Numbered from the stretch's first letter, positions 42,167-52,115 are shown. The stretch: 64,000 nucleotides of DNA from Parasalinivibrio latis (GCF_036825535.1 NZ_CP098812.1:1736001-1800000), one strand, 5' to 3'. Notes: generated from the sequence alone by a model not told the origin. Program-made: numbers and translations.

Positions 42167-43591
42167 TCACTGGCTGCGCTTTTCGATTTCAAGTGCCATG
42201 CCCCGGAAGATAAACAGGTGAGCGGGAAACATCGCAAACCAATATCCGAGTCCCCATATGCCTGCCGGGTGCCACCATGCCCGGATATCCAGTAACCGGC
42301 AGTTGCCTTCGTCCTGGATGGTAAATTCCAGCCTGCCAAGTCCTGGTGCTTTCATACCAAAAAGCAGTGAAAGGTGGCGGTTTTTCTCTACTTTCAGGAC
42401 CTTCCAGGAATCGATCCGGTCTCCCGGGTGAAGGGAGTTGCCTTGCGGCTGTCGCTTCTTCATCGCATCCCCGCCGATAAGGTGATCCATCCATCCCCGT
42501 ATTTGCCACAGCCAGTTTGCGTAGAAATACCCGTCTTCACCACCGATTTTGCAAACGGTATCAAACAGCCTTTCAGCACTGGCTTCTGTTTTCAGACTGT
42601 ACCCTGCGTGTTTTGGGTAAAAAGCATAACCCGGTTGCCAGCGGGACACCGCATCGGGGTCGTAGTGCCAAATATCGTCATCCAGCAGTGCCTGCTCCCG
42701 CGAAAGGGCTTCAGTGACTGCTGATTCAAATGGTTGCAGGGATCTTGGGAGGTATTTTGAAATGTCCCTTTCCGGTGACGGGAGCAAGTCGTGTGACAGG
42801 CCTTTGACCAATGCCTTTGCAATGGGGGCAGGGACGGATGTAATGAAGTGTATCCACTGTGCCGACAGGGCTGGGGACAGATAGGGTATTTTAATGATGA
42901 CGCGTTTTTTCCCAATGATTTTGGCAAAACGACGCATCTGGTTTTCATAAGAAATCGCTTCGGGGCCACCAATATCCAATATTAGGTCACCGGTGACATT
43001 CATCGTCGCTGCGTTAGTAAGGTAATAAAGAAGATCAGGCAGGGACACGGGTGCAGACTTCGAACGTACCCACCTTGGAGTTGTCATTACCGGCAGGTGG
43101 TAAACCATATCGCGCATTACTTCAAATGCCGCCGAACCGGGACCGACGATGATACCGGAACGCAACTCGATAACCTGGGGTTTGGCGGTCCGTAAAATAT
43201 CCCCCGAAATTTTACGGGACAGCAGGTGTTCCGAGTTCGTCGCGTCAGGTTGGATCGCGCCAAGATAAATAACGCGGGAGACCCGGCTGTTGTTGAGCCT
43301 TTCCACAAGGGCATGTGCCAGGTCAATTTCATATTGGTACAACTCACGGCCGCGTATCATTCCGTGAACAAGGTAGTAAACAATATCGATGTGCTCGAAT
43401 GCCCCGGCGAGCGATTGCGGTTCAGAAAGATCCAGTGTCTTCAGTTTAACATTGGGATGGTCATGCCAGGGCTCTTTTTCCAGTGACGATAAATGGCGGG
43501 ATGTTGCTGTTACAACGTGCCCGTCTTGCAACAAAGCGGGGGTGAGATGCCGGCCAACATACCCGCTTGCCCCAATGACTAATACTCTCAA
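42167..43591 (-). CDS. NAD(P)-binding SDR-like protein with DUF2867 domain
   Basis: A TTG start at 43591 has GGGAGG 5-6 nt upstream and gives a Rossmann motif at the very start (VLVIGASGYVGRH, GxxGxxG at 7-13). The first 290 residues form an extended or atypical SDR like YbjT. The C-terminal part (about 310-474), with WQIRGWMDHLIGG, is the DUF2867 domain of the START/SRPBCC type, which may hold a hydrophobic ligand. The combination occurs in many gammaproteobacteria with no proven substrate. A near-direct repeat TTTAACTTTA lies in its promoter region (near 43616-43636). Confidence 0.85.
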   Translation of the reverse strand: MRVLVIGASGYVGRHLTPALLQDGHVVTATSRHLSSLEKEPWHDHPNVKLKTLDLSEPQSLAGAFEHIDIVYYLVHGMIRGRELYQYEIDLAHALVERLNNSRVSRVIYLGAIQPDATNSEHLLSRKISGDILRTAKPQVIELRSGIIVGPGSAAFEVMRDMVYHLPVMTTPRWVRSKSAPVSLPDLLYYLTNAATMNVTGDLILDIGGPEAISYENQMRRFAKIIGKKRVIIKIPYLSPALSAQWIHFITSVPAPIAKALVKGLSHDLLPSPERDISKYLPRSLQPFESAVTEALSREQALLDDDIWHYDPDAVSRWQPGYAFYPKHAGYSLKTEASAERLFDTVCKIGGEDGYFYANWLWQIRGWMDHLIGGDAMKKRQPQGNSLHPGDRIDSWKVLKVEKNRHLSLLFGMKAPGLGRLEFTIQDEGNCRLLDIRAWWHPAGIWGLGYWFAMFPAHLFIFRGMALEIEKRSQ

Positions 43592-43765
43592 ATTGACCTC
43601 CCACAGACGTTACTTTTAACTTTAGTTTAACTTTATGATTTTTTGGAAAAATTAGTTTCAATCACACGTCACATATTGCTTGCTGCCGGGTAACCAATAT
43701 TTGATAATTGCGTCGTTTTTCACCGGGTTTTAAAACCATTTCTCTCTCTTTCTCGGGATCCCAAT

Positions 43766-45139
43766 TTGAGCACGCTTTCTACATTGCGCACGCATTGCGA
43801 TGCGAACTTCTTCGGACGTCTGATAGGTATTGGCTTACCCATTGCTTTGCAAACAATGATGTTCTCCAGCCGGAGCCTTGTAGACATTCTAATGCTAGGC
43901 CAACTTGGCGAGGCGGACGTCGCAGCTATTGGCGTTGCAGGTAAGGCGTTGTTTGTTGCAACCATCCTCATCTTCGGTGTGACCACCGGGGGTGCAATGT
44001 TGACGGCTCAATATTGGGGGGCGGGTAACATGTCCGGTTTCAGGCGAAAAACTGCACTTACCGTCATCATGACGTCCATAGTTGCCGGAGTGTTTGCCAT
44101 GATCTTTCTTGCCTTGCCTGGGCATGTTATGGGACTGGCGACCAGAGATAGCGAAGTCATTGCCCTTGGCGCGACTTACCTGCAAATAACAGCACTGGCA
44201 TTGGTAACCATTGCTGTGGGTAGCAGTTTATCGGTGTCACTGCGGGCGATGAACAGGCCGGGAATCAGTACGATGTTCAGTGCGGTTGGTATCAGCCTGA
44301 ACATGGGCCTGAACTGGGTGCTGATTTTTGGCAACTTGGGTTTTCCTGCAATGGGCATAGCCGGGGCAGCCTGGGCGACACTGATCAGTGGTGTGGTGGA
44401 AGTGAGTTGTATGTATCTGTACGTCTATCATAAACAGATGGCACCTGCTTTCAGCCTGACAGAGATGAAAGAGGCACTTGAGGCAAAAGGGGTGAAGCGC
44501 TTTCTCTCCTTGTCCCTCCCTACCGCCCTGAACCATCTGGTTTGGTCTGGCGGCATTTTTGTCTACCACGCAATTTTGGGTCAGGCAGGCGTGCAGGGGC
44601 TGGCCGCCCTTTCAGTGATAACGCCAATCGAATCTTTTGCTCTGGCGTTGTTGATAGGGCTTTCCAATGCGGCAAGCGTGGTAATGGGTAACCAACTGGG
44701 GGCAAACCGGATGGATGCTGTTTATCCCCAGGCTTGGGGAATAGCCGCGTTCAGTTTTGTCGGGGCGATTTTTATTGCCGTAGTGATGTTGCTAGTGTGC
44801 CAACCGGTACTCGGACTGTTTTCTGCACTGTCACCTGAAACCATGGCCCTGACAGAGAAATTCTACTGGGTATTCGCGGGTATGATCATAATCAAATCAA
44901 TCCCCATGAGCATGATAGTGGGCGTATTACGTGCCGGTGGTGATATCCGGTATTGCCTGTACCAGGATATTGCAGCCCAGTGGCTTATCGGTATTCCTAT
45001 TGTGGCCTTCGCTACATTCGTTCTTAAACTGCCTTTGGAATGGATTTACGCACTCTTTGCAGTAGAGGAAATTGTGAAATGGGCTGGGTCTATTTACCGG
45101 GTAAAAACCAGAATATGGATCAAACGCCTTGTTGCTTGA
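43766..45139 (+). CDS. MATE-family multidrug efflux transporter
   Basis: The 457-residue protein has twelve membrane segments, duplicated halves and the start of helix 1 as IGLPIALQTMMFSSRSLVDI (about 20-39), typical of NorM-like pumps, which export cationic drugs against Na+ or H+. GQLGEADVAAIGVAG (about 43-57) is the conserved loop. The start is uncertain: the TTG at 43766 has a weak site (CGGGAT), but the next Met would cut into helix 1. A GATAAT element lies about 60 bp upstream. No regulator is adjacent. Confidence 0.9.
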   Translation: MSTLSTLRTHCDANFFGRLIGIGLPIALQTMMFSSRSLVDILMLGQLGEADVAAIGVAGKALFVATILIFGVTTGGAMLTAQYWGAGNMSGFRRKTALTVIMTSIVAGVFAMIFLALPGHVMGLATRDSEVIALGATYLQITALALVTIAVGSSLSVSLRAMNRPGISTMFSAVGISLNMGLNWVLIFGNLGFPAMGIAGAAWATLISGVVEVSCMYLYVYHKQMAPAFSLTEMKEALEAKGVKRFLSLSLPTALNHLVWSGGIFVYHAILGQAGVQGLAALSVITPIESFALALLIGLSNAASVVMGNQLGANRMDAVYPQAWGIAAFSFVGAIFIAVVMLLVCQPVLGLFSALSPETMALTEKFYWVFAGMIIIKSIPMSMIVGVLRAGGDIRYCLYQDIAAQWLIGIPIVAFATFVLKLPLEWIYALFAVEEIVKWAGSIYRVKTRIWIKRLVA

Positions 45140-45364
45140 ATGTTATCCGTGCATGGAAAATTCAACATGCAGAAAAAATGGCATACACAACGTGTCCTGG
45201 CGTTAACGTTCGAGCCCTAAAATATTGAGAATATAGCGGTTGAAAGTAGGAAGTACGGGGAGAAACCTTTTACCTTTCGGCAGAATGCGGTAAATTGCTC
45301 AACCTGTAATGAAGTGATCTGGTTCAAAAAAAACATTTCAGAATAAGACAAGCAGGCAGGTGTA

Positions 45365-46039
45365 ATGAAGCTCAAGTTGTTAAATCTCTGTAAGGGTTAT
45401 CAGGATGGTGGAGAGTTTCATCCGGTTTTGCAGGGGGCAAATCTCGAGCTGACACCTGGCTGCCAGATGGCTTTGATGGGAGAAAGCGGATCCGGAAAAA
45501 GTACCCTGCTAAATCTTATTGGCGGACTGGATAAAGCTGACAGTGGCGAAGTCTGGTTTGGGGATACGCCACTCCACTCCATGTCAGAAAGGGAGCGTAC
45601 ACGTTTCCGCCGTTTTCATATTGGTATGATATTCCAGCAGTTCAACCTTTTGCCAACCCTGACTATTGCTGACAATATTCGATTTTGCCGTCAATTAAAG
45701 AACCTTCCTGACGATGACAATCTATGGCGTCTCATTCTGAGTGCCCTTGATCTGATGCCACTTCTCGGGCGCTACCCGGAAGAAGTATCCGGTGGCCAGC
45801 AACAAAGGGCGGCAATCGCTCGTTCGTTGTATATGGAGCCATCCATCCTGTTGGCTGATGAACCGACTGGAAGCCTCGATGAGCGCAACGAAGACGCCGT
45901 TATGCGCCTGTTGATTACCCTGACCAAGCGGCTTAACTGCAGCCTGTTAATGGTAACGCACTCAGAGAGAGTGGCCGACTATCTAGGTGGTAAAGTGCAA
46001 TTGCAGGGGGGCGTCCTGAGTGTCCGCACCAGTAGCTAA
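45365..46039 (+). CDS. ABC transporter ATP-binding protein, LolD/MacB type
   Basis: The 224-residue ATPase has Walker A GESGSGKST (39-47), Q-loop FQQFNLLPTLT (about 90-100), signature VSGGQQQR (141-148) and Walker B ILLADEPTGS (161-170). This is the LolD/FtsE/MacB branch, whose partners are FtsX-type permeases rather than import channels. The next gene starts 20 nt before this one ends. With the following two genes it forms an AttE-H-like cassette acting in the cell envelope. Confidence 0.93.
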   Translation: MKLKLLNLCKGYQDGGEFHPVLQGANLELTPGCQMALMGESGSGKSTLLNLIGGLDKADSGEVWFGDTPLHSMSERERTRFRRFHIGMIFQQFNLLPTLTIADNIRFCRQLKNLPDDDNLWRLILSALDLMPLLGRYPEEVSGGQQQRAAIARSLYMEPSILLADEPTGSLDERNEDAVMRLLITLTKRLNCSLLMVTHSERVADYLGGKVQLQGGVLSVRTSS

Positions 46040-48485
46040 AGCCCTCTGGAGCCATTACAAGCGCCATCCGTTTCAGGTTTTGCTGGTCTGGCTGGGGCTT
46101 ACTTTAGGTATTGCGCTGTTGGTTGGTGTAATGGTTATCAACCAACACGCCAGACAGAGTTACCATCACAGCGAGCGCTTATTTTCCTCGCCGTTTTCCT
46201 ACGTGGTAATGCCACGAAACCCTGACAGTAAGATGCCCCAGGGGGCTTACATATCGTTACGCCGTCACGGATTCAGCCAATGTGTCCCTTACGATTACCT
46301 GGACTTAAAACTGGCAGGTGATAAAAGTGTCCGTCTGATGGGGCTGGATACTGTTGCCATGCTACCGTTCTGGCAGGCAGATCAGGTGAACAGCTCTCAG
46401 GCCTCCAAAATGCCGATGATGCTGAAGTCACCGTACCCGGTTATTGCCTCGCCGGATACCGCAAAATACCTTGGCGTCGCTGATGGCGACGTTGTCCGGT
46501 TGGCCGATGGAAAAGCTCTGGGGAAGGTTACGATCCTTGATGACAGGGATATGGGGGTCAACCGGTTGGTCGGTGATATGGCGTTGTTGCGCTCTTTGTC
46601 CCCCTCATCGAACATTGCAGGCGTATTGTGCGGCAAGATGACCGATGATACCCGGCAGCGTTTGATGGATGGCCTTCCTCCCGGTTTGATGCTGGATAAA
46701 ACAAACAAAGCCCACCTGGACCCACTTACCAGGGCATTTCATACCAATCTCTTTGCAACAGGGCTGTTGGCTTTCGTGGTAGGGCTCTTTGTTTTTTACC
46801 AGGCTATTTCCCTTTCGTTTGCCCAGCGCCAGCCCCTGGTCGGGCTGTTACGTCAGTTAGGCGTGGATAACCGCCAGTTACTGCGGGTGACATCCGTAGA
46901 AATGTTTGTCTGGCTGTTGTTTGGCGTTATTGGCGGGAACCTGGTCGGCCTCTGGCTTGCGAAACAGTTATTGCCGTCGGTGTCTTCAACGCTGAATGAT
47001 TTGTATGGCGCAAACGTAGGTATATTCCTGCAGTGGAAATGGGAGTGGGGCATTTACAGTTTTGCCCTTGCTGCCGTTGGCTTTATTGCAGCATCTATCT
47101 GGCCGCTTATGCGTTTGTTGCGCACGCCGCCAACCCGTTTGGCCCAGCGCATGGCACTTATCAGGTTTACCGGTCAGGAATTTTACTGGCAGGCACTGGC
47201 TGCGTGTGTGTTGGTCCTTGCTGCACTGGCGGTATCTACACAGGCGGACAGCCTTAACCGGGGTTTTGTCCTTATCGCATTGATTGTACTGAGTGCCGGG
47301 CTGTTGGCACCGTATTTGATGTGGAAACTGTTTGTTGTATTGGGCACAGCCGGGCGCTCTGCAAGGCGGAGGTGGTTTTTCTCTGATGCGGCATCCAGCC
47401 TGAGCTACCGGGGTGTTGCTGCCGTGGCGTTCATGCTGGCGATCAGTGCAAATATTGCTATGGAAACGATGGTCGGAAGCTTCCGGGAAACCACAGACCA
47501 GTGGCTTCAGCAACGGCTGTCTGCAGATATTTATATCCGGCCAAATGCAATGGCTGCGGGGACCCTGATCGGGTGGCTGGATGCGCAACCGGAGGTGGAT
47601 GCTGTTTGGCAACGCTGGTGGCGGCGGATGCCAACAGACAAGGGGCCGGTAGAACTGGTCAGTATCGGTACGACATCACGTGAACGGGAAGCCCTTCCGG
47701 TTAAAAATGCCGGCCCGGAATACTGGCGGCTGCTCCATACCAAGAAAACCGTTCTGATCAGTGAGTCGATGGCGCTTGGGCAACACCTTTCAGTGGGTGA
47801 TTACGTAAATTTGCCCAATCCTTTTGGCGCCGGATGGAAAGTAGCCGGTGTGTACCATGATTACGGGAACCCATACGGGCAAGTATTGATTTCAGAACGC
47901 CAGAAGCAAATGAAGTGGCTTATTCATACCGGGCGCGCTTCCGTGGCTGTGAACCTTCGCGACGATGTGGATACTCAGGCATTTGTCAGCCGTATGGAAA
48001 AAAGGTTCGAGATCCCTTCTTCCCGGATAACTGACTACACCACCATACATGACAAAGCTATGAAGCTGTTTGAACGTACTTTCGCAATAACAGAAAGCAT
48101 CAGTACGCTCACCTTGGTTGTGGCCTCGGTTGGACTTTTCTTTGCAACCCTCGCCAGTGAATTCTCGCGTCAACGGCAGTTTGCGCTGTTGCGATGTATC
48201 GGCATGTCCGGCCGTTCAATGGCATGGCTGGGAGGGGGGCAGCTTCTGGTGATAGGTGTTGTATCCGGCATTTTTGCCCTGCCACTCGGTATTCTGCTTG
48301 CACATTTGATGGTTGATGTGTTGCTCAAACACTCTTTTGGCTGGACGATGGACGTTATTTATTTCCCTGTTAGTTACGCTGTCACATTGAGTTGTGCGCT
48401 TATTGCGCTTCTTGTTGCGGGTGCGTGGCCGGTTCTTCGCTTGATAAAGCGCTCAGCACTGGTGTCACTGCGGGAGTCGTCCTGA
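46020..48485 (+). CDS. ABC transporter permease, large FtsX type with duplicated core
   Basis: A GTG start at 46020 is preceded by an AGGGGGGC site and overlaps the ATPase gene by 20 nt. The 821 residues form two FtsX-like units. TM1 (about 15-35) is followed by a periplasmic domain and three membrane helices (about 240-365), then a short membrane bridge (about 395-480), a second periplasmic domain (about 490-680) and three final helices (about 685-815). Such proteins do mechanotransmission or lipoprotein/lipid extraction, not import. The downstream lipocalin-like protein is the likely partner. Confidence 0.88.
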   Translation: MSAPVAKALWSHYKRHPFQVLLVWLGLTLGIALLVGVMVINQHARQSYHHSERLFSSPFSYVVMPRNPDSKMPQGAYISLRRHGFSQCVPYDYLDLKLAGDKSVRLMGLDTVAMLPFWQADQVNSSQASKMPMMLKSPYPVIASPDTAKYLGVADGDVVRLADGKALGKVTILDDRDMGVNRLVGDMALLRSLSPSSNIAGVLCGKMTDDTRQRLMDGLPPGLMLDKTNKAHLDPLTRAFHTNLFATGLLAFVVGLFVFYQAISLSFAQRQPLVGLLRQLGVDNRQLLRVTSVEMFVWLLFGVIGGNLVGLWLAKQLLPSVSSTLNDLYGANVGIFLQWKWEWGIYSFALAAVGFIAASIWPLMRLLRTPPTRLAQRMALIRFTGQEFYWQALAACVLVLAALAVSTQADSLNRGFVLIALIVLSAGLLAPYLMWKLFVVLGTAGRSARRRWFFSDAASSLSYRGVAAVAFMLAISANIAMETMVGSFRETTDQWLQQRLSADIYIRPNAMAAGTLIGWLDAQPEVDAVWQRWWRRMPTDKGPVELVSIGTTSREREALPVKNAGPEYWRLLHTKKTVLISESMALGQHLSVGDYVNLPNPFGAGWKVAGVYHDYGNPYGQVLISERQKQMKWLIHTGRASVAVNLRDDVDTQAFVSRMEKRFEIPSSRITDYTTIHDKAMKLFERTFAITESISTLTLVVASVGLFFATLASEFSRQRQFALLRCIGMSGRSMAWLGGGQLLVIGVVSGIFALPLGILLAHLMVDVLLKHSFGWTMDVIYFPVSYAVTLSCALIALLVAGAWPVLRLIKRSALVSLRESS

Positions 48486-49612
48486 TGGTAAAAAAAATAA
48501 GAAAGCTCCCACTTAAAGTCATTGGCGGGATTGTCTCTGTTTTTGCCGTCGCTGTTTTGTTGTTTTTCCAGCCCTGGCATCCAAAGGTCGAGCAACGGGA
48601 TGTTCAGGCAAGGGCTGTCGGGATTCTTGCTTCCCCTTCGAACCAATTTAAGGAAGTTAGCCGGCCGGCGAAGATACGTTTTCCCGAGGATTGGCAAGCT
48701 CACCCTGATTTCCGTCAGGAGTGGTGGTATGTAACAGCGAATCTTAAAGACACTGATGGAAATGCCTATGGCGTCCAATGGACTTTGTTCCGGTTTGCTG
48801 TTGCTCTTGGTCAGGCGGCGGGTTGGGAAAATGGACAGGTATTTATGGCGCATGTGGTGGTGACATCAAAAGAACGCCAATGGTCAGCAGAACGCTTTGC
48901 CAGGGGGGGAATAGGCCAGGCAGGTGTGACCGGTTTACCTTTTTCTGCTTGGTTGGACAACTGGCGCTGGGATTCTTTAAAAGCCGATGCATTCCCTGCA
49001 ATACTCAGTGCGACTGACAGTGATTTCAGTTTCAAACTGACCATGAGAAGTACCGGAGAACCGATTTTGCAGGGTGAAGATGGCTTTAGCCGTAAGCATC
49101 ATGCGCTGCCGGTTGCCTCTTATTATTACAGTGTTCCTGGCGTGTTGTTGAGTGGAAAGCTTGTGCTTGACGGCAAGCCGCTGGAAGTCAGCGGACAGGG
49201 ATGGGTAGACCGGGAATGGGGTTCGGAATCACTTTCCCGCTCCCAGGCAGGGTGGGACTGGATGTCGCTTCAGCTGTCAGATGGACGAAAGTTGATGGTC
49301 AGCCAGGTTCGCGAAAGCGATGCGGAAGAATCCTACAAATTTGGATCGCTGACATCCGCTCGCGGAGAAACTCAAATTCTTTCAGGCAATGATGTGGAGA
49401 TGAAACCAACCCAGTTGGTGGCATTGCAAAATGGCCGGGTTGTACCTTCGGGATGGAAGATAACCCTCAAAAAGGAAAACCTTTCGTTGTCTGTCTCGCC
49501 GCTGAATATGGAGAGCTGGCTCAATTTCAGTTTTCCATACTGGGAGGGGCCGGTTGATGTGGAAGGTGAAAATATCCGGGGATCAGGTTTCCTGGAAATG
49601 ACAGGTTACTGA
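48485..49612 (+). CDS. AttH/CrtC lipocalin-like membrane-anchored protein
   Basis: The ATG at 48485 overlaps the permease stop (TGATG), giving 375 residues. An N-terminal anchor helix (about 8-26, after MVKKIRKLP) precedes a periplasmic region with the AttH pattern: HPDFRQEWWYVTANLKD (about 73-89), FMAHVVVTS and GWVDREWGSESLSRSQAGWDW (about 238-258, within the second barrel). AttH/CrtC-like domains are double lipocalins. In carotenoid producers CrtC is a hydratase, but no carotenoid genes are here. Linkage to ABC/FtsX genes matches the attEFGH arrangement described in Agrobacterium. Role: probably binding or modifying an envelope lipid. Confidence 0.87.
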   Translation: MVKKIRKLPLKVIGGIVSVFAVAVLLFFQPWHPKVEQRDVQARAVGILASPSNQFKEVSRPAKIRFPEDWQAHPDFRQEWWYVTANLKDTDGNAYGVQWTLFRFAVALGQAAGWENGQVFMAHVVVTSKERQWSAERFARGGIGQAGVTGLPFSAWLDNWRWDSLKADAFPAILSATDSDFSFKLTMRSTGEPILQGEDGFSRKHHALPVASYYYSVPGVLLSGKLVLDGKPLEVSGQGWVDREWGSESLSRSQAGWDWMSLQLSDGRKLMVSQVRESDAEESYKFGSLTSARGETQILSGNDVEMKPTQLVALQNGRVVPSGWKITLKKENLSLSVSPLNMESWLNFSFPYWEGPVDVEGENIRGSGFLEMTGY

Positions 49613-49646
49613 ACAAAGGGGAAGTAAATTGCTTCCCCTTTGTTTT
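49611..49646. terminator. Bidirectional terminator between attH-like and gap genes
   Basis: AACAAAGGGGAAG and CTTCCCCTTTGTT are perfect 13-bp complements around a 7-nt loop, followed by TT on the plus strand. Confidence 0.9.
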
Positions 49647-49651
49647 GGTAA

Positions 49652-51091
49652 TTACGCTTCCAATGTAGGAATAACCGCGTATTTAACGCCCGCCATGTGT
49701 TCAATGCAGTGAACAACCTGGCAGCTGTATCCAAACTCGTTGTCATACCAGATGTAAAGTACGCAACGGTTCCCTTCAGCGATGGTTGCCTCGCTGTCTA
49801 CAACGCCTGCAAAGCGTGACCCAACGATATCAGTGGAAACAATCTCCGTAGACTGGGTGTAGTCCATCTGACCAGCTAACGGTGAGTAGAGCGCAGTATC
49901 ACGGAGATAGGCATTGAGTGATTCAGCGTCAGTTTCACTGTCCAGGTTAAGGTTCGCTATGGCCATCGAGACATTTGGCGTGGGAACACGGATGGCGTTG
50001 CCGGTCAGCTTTCCTTTCAGTTCCGGAAGTGCTTTTGCGACTGCTTTTGCTGCGCCTGTTGAGGTCAGGACCATGTTCAGGGAAGCAGCACGTCCGCGAC
50101 GGTCACCCTTATGGAAGTTATCAATAAGGTTTTGGTCATTAGTGAACGAATGAACGGTTTCGATGTGACCGGACACAATGCCATATTTATCGTTCATTGC
50201 TTTGAGGACAGGTGTGATTGCGTTGGTCGTGCAACTGGCTGCTGAAATGATGGTATCGGAGTCAGCAATATCGTTGTGGTTTACGCCATAAACGATATTT
50301 TTCATTTCGCCTTTGCCGGGAGCAGTCAGCAGGACTTTAGCCGCCCCTTTGGCTGTCAGATGCTGTCCGAGGCTCTCTTCATCACGCCACATACCAGTGT
50401 TATCAACCACAATGGCATTGTTGATACCGTAAGCTGAATAATCGACTTCGGAAGGGTGGTTTGCGTATATGACCTGGATGTAATTCCCGTTTACGATAAG
50501 CGCATTACGATCTTCATCCACCACAATACTGCCGTTAAACGGACCGTGGACTGAATCGCGACGCAGAAGGCTTGCGCGTTTCGCCAGATCTCCGTCCCGT
50601 CCACCGCGGACAACGATTGCTTTCAATTGCAAAGGATAACCAGGACCGCTTTTTTCAATCATCAATCGGGCAAGCAGACGACCTATGCGGCCAAATCCGT
50701 ACAAGACAACATCGCGGGATTGGGCGATACCAGTGCCTTGGATGGACGCAGTGGCGGTAGAAAGGAAGTCATCCAGGCCGCTGTCATTGTCATGTTTATC
50801 CCAGTACTGCTGTGCCAGGCGGCCAACATCTACACGGCAAGGGCCGAGCTGCATCGCAGCCAGAGATTTGATAATTGGGAGGGTTTCAGCGGTGGTAACT
50901 TCTCTGCCGGTGTACCAGCGAGCAACTTTATGTGCTTTGAGAATATCAATGGTGCTGGCATTAACCAGTACACGACCAAAAATCTGGGTTTCTACACCTT
51001 GGTCGCGGTAAAGACTGCCAAGGAGAGGGTACATGGACTCAGCGTCGTGTTGGCTGTTCTGCCAGTTAAGTAGGTACTGTTCTGGACTCAT
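49652..51091 (-). CDS. Glyceraldehyde-3-phosphate dehydrogenase, long form with N-terminal extension
   Basis: The 479-residue protein has a GAPDH core from about 127, with the NAD loop GFGRIGR (132-138), catalytic Cys287 in SCTTNAI, and His314 in TVHSFTNDQ. The first about 125 residues are a helical extension absent from the 330-residue glycolytic enzyme. Long GAPDH of this kind occurs in Pseudomonas and Vibrio beside a standard gap gene. Which direction or cofactor it serves is not settled by the sequence. Monocistronic, with a terminator after it. Confidence 0.92.
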   Translation of the reverse strand: MSPEQYLLNWQNSQHDAESMYPLLGSLYRDQGVETQIFGRVLVNASTIDILKAHKVARWYTGREVTTAETLPIIKSLAAMQLGPCRVDVGRLAQQYWDKHDNDSGLDDFLSTATASIQGTGIAQSRDVVLYGFGRIGRLLARLMIEKSGPGYPLQLKAIVVRGGRDGDLAKRASLLRRDSVHGPFNGSIVVDEDRNALIVNGNYIQVIYANHPSEVDYSAYGINNAIVVDNTGMWRDEESLGQHLTAKGAAKVLLTAPGKGEMKNIVYGVNHNDIADSDTIISAASCTTNAITPVLKAMNDKYGIVSGHIETVHSFTNDQNLIDNFHKGDRRGRAASLNMVLTSTGAAKAVAKALPELKGKLTGNAIRVPTPNVSMAIANLNLDSETDAESLNAYLRDTALYSPLAGQMDYTQSTEIVSTDIVGSRFAGVVDSEATIAEGNRCVLYIWYDNEFGYSCQVVHCIEHMAGVKYAVIPTLEA

Positions 51092-51422
51092 GGGTAATTT
51101 CAGGCCTTTGCTTTACGTAAAATTAAAAAGATATGTTGACGGATATTATTTTTGTGTGGGCAGTGTAATCAGGTTGCTGTTTTTAACCTAGTAAAATTAA
51201 CTTTACCGATTAGCGGGTATTTTTTGCTGTTTGCCTTTCTATCTTTGTGAAATATAACGAGAGATTAGAGGGGGATTTTCAGAATGGGCGGAATTATTTA
51301 AGAAAGTTTACAAGGTTACATTTATCAAACATTGAAGTAAGCAGGGTGATGTCCCGTCTAAATTTTTGTCATAAAAAAAGTGACAGCTTCTGCTGTCACT
51401 CCTTTATGCTAGCTTGAATTTG
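51092..51422. other. Intergenic region between gap and the DUF3334 gene
   Basis: AT-rich promoter region for the gap gene. The only discrete element is the terminator at 51373-51400. No gene is seen. Confidence 0.5.
51373..51400 (-). terminator. Terminator after the DUF3334 gene
   Basis: AGTGACAGC and GCTGTCACT pair around a 4-nt loop; on the minus strand a T7 tract follows. Confidence 0.92.
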
Positions 51423-52115
51423 TTACAGGCCAAGTTGTCCCATCAACTCTTCCATATTATCTACATCTGGCTTATTGCCGCTGGAGCGGGACAGTTCAGC
51501 ATTTTTGGCTCGGCAAGATTCCTGCTCCATGATGGTATCCGGATCAAGCTGTTCACCTTCTTCGAAATCTTCCAATTGGATGAACTCGGTTTTTTCCATC
51601 GCCAGTTCAAGATAGAAGATATTGTTTTTAGCCGTGGAGAAGGTCACCCTGCGCGCCTGTGGGCGATCAATGTTGCTGTCGACCGAAACAGTAATGTTCT
51701 TGTTAAGAGCAATCATTTTTGGTTGGCTTTGGGTGATAGATGTCTGCAATGAGTGACGTACCTTGCTGGTAAAGTCGCCCACGATTTGGTTCATCAGTTC
51801 ACCCAGTGTATCGGCAACTTCATCAGAGGTATGTAACGTTGCCAGCTCTTCCATTGGCATACCCATGGCTGACATGTATTGCTGGTAGACCTCGAGGGCT
51901 GCCTGTGCGGAGAAGTTGATGACAACCAAACCGGAAAAACCGCCGTCGAATAGCACGAAGCAGGCAAAATCCGGTTTTAAGCTGGTTTTAGAGATTTTTT
52001 GCACCATGGCAGAATAGTGTACCGGTGTATCTGTAGCCTTTCCCAGTACATTTGTTACCGACTGACAAAGTTTAAGTAAGATATCTTCAGAAGTGACGAT
52101 TTTTATTTTTCTCAT
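51423..52115 (-). CDS. DUF3334 family protein, CheX-like
   Basis: The 230-residue cytoplasmic protein resembles DUF3334, found in Vibrio and Shewanella. The stretch DEVADTLGELMNQIVGDF (about 98-115) resembles the E-x-x-N helix of CheC/CheX/FliY phosphatases, and the preceding GGFSGLVVINFS strand fits the same fold. It may be a chemotaxis or signalling phosphatase, or only share the fold. The C-terminal tail (about 180-230) is acidic. AGGAAC precedes the ATG. No chemotaxis genes are adjacent. Confidence 0.72.
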   Translation of the reverse strand: MRKIKIVTSEDILLKLCQSVTNVLGKATDTPVHYSAMVQKISKTSLKPDFACFVLFDGGFSGLVVINFSAQAALEVYQQYMSAMGMPMEELATLHTSDEVADTLGELMNQIVGDFTSKVRHSLQTSITQSQPKMIALNKNITVSVDSNIDRPQARRVTFSTAKNNIFYLELAMEKTEFIQLEDFEEGEQLDPDTIMEQESCRAKNAELSRSSGNKPDVDNMEELMGQLGL

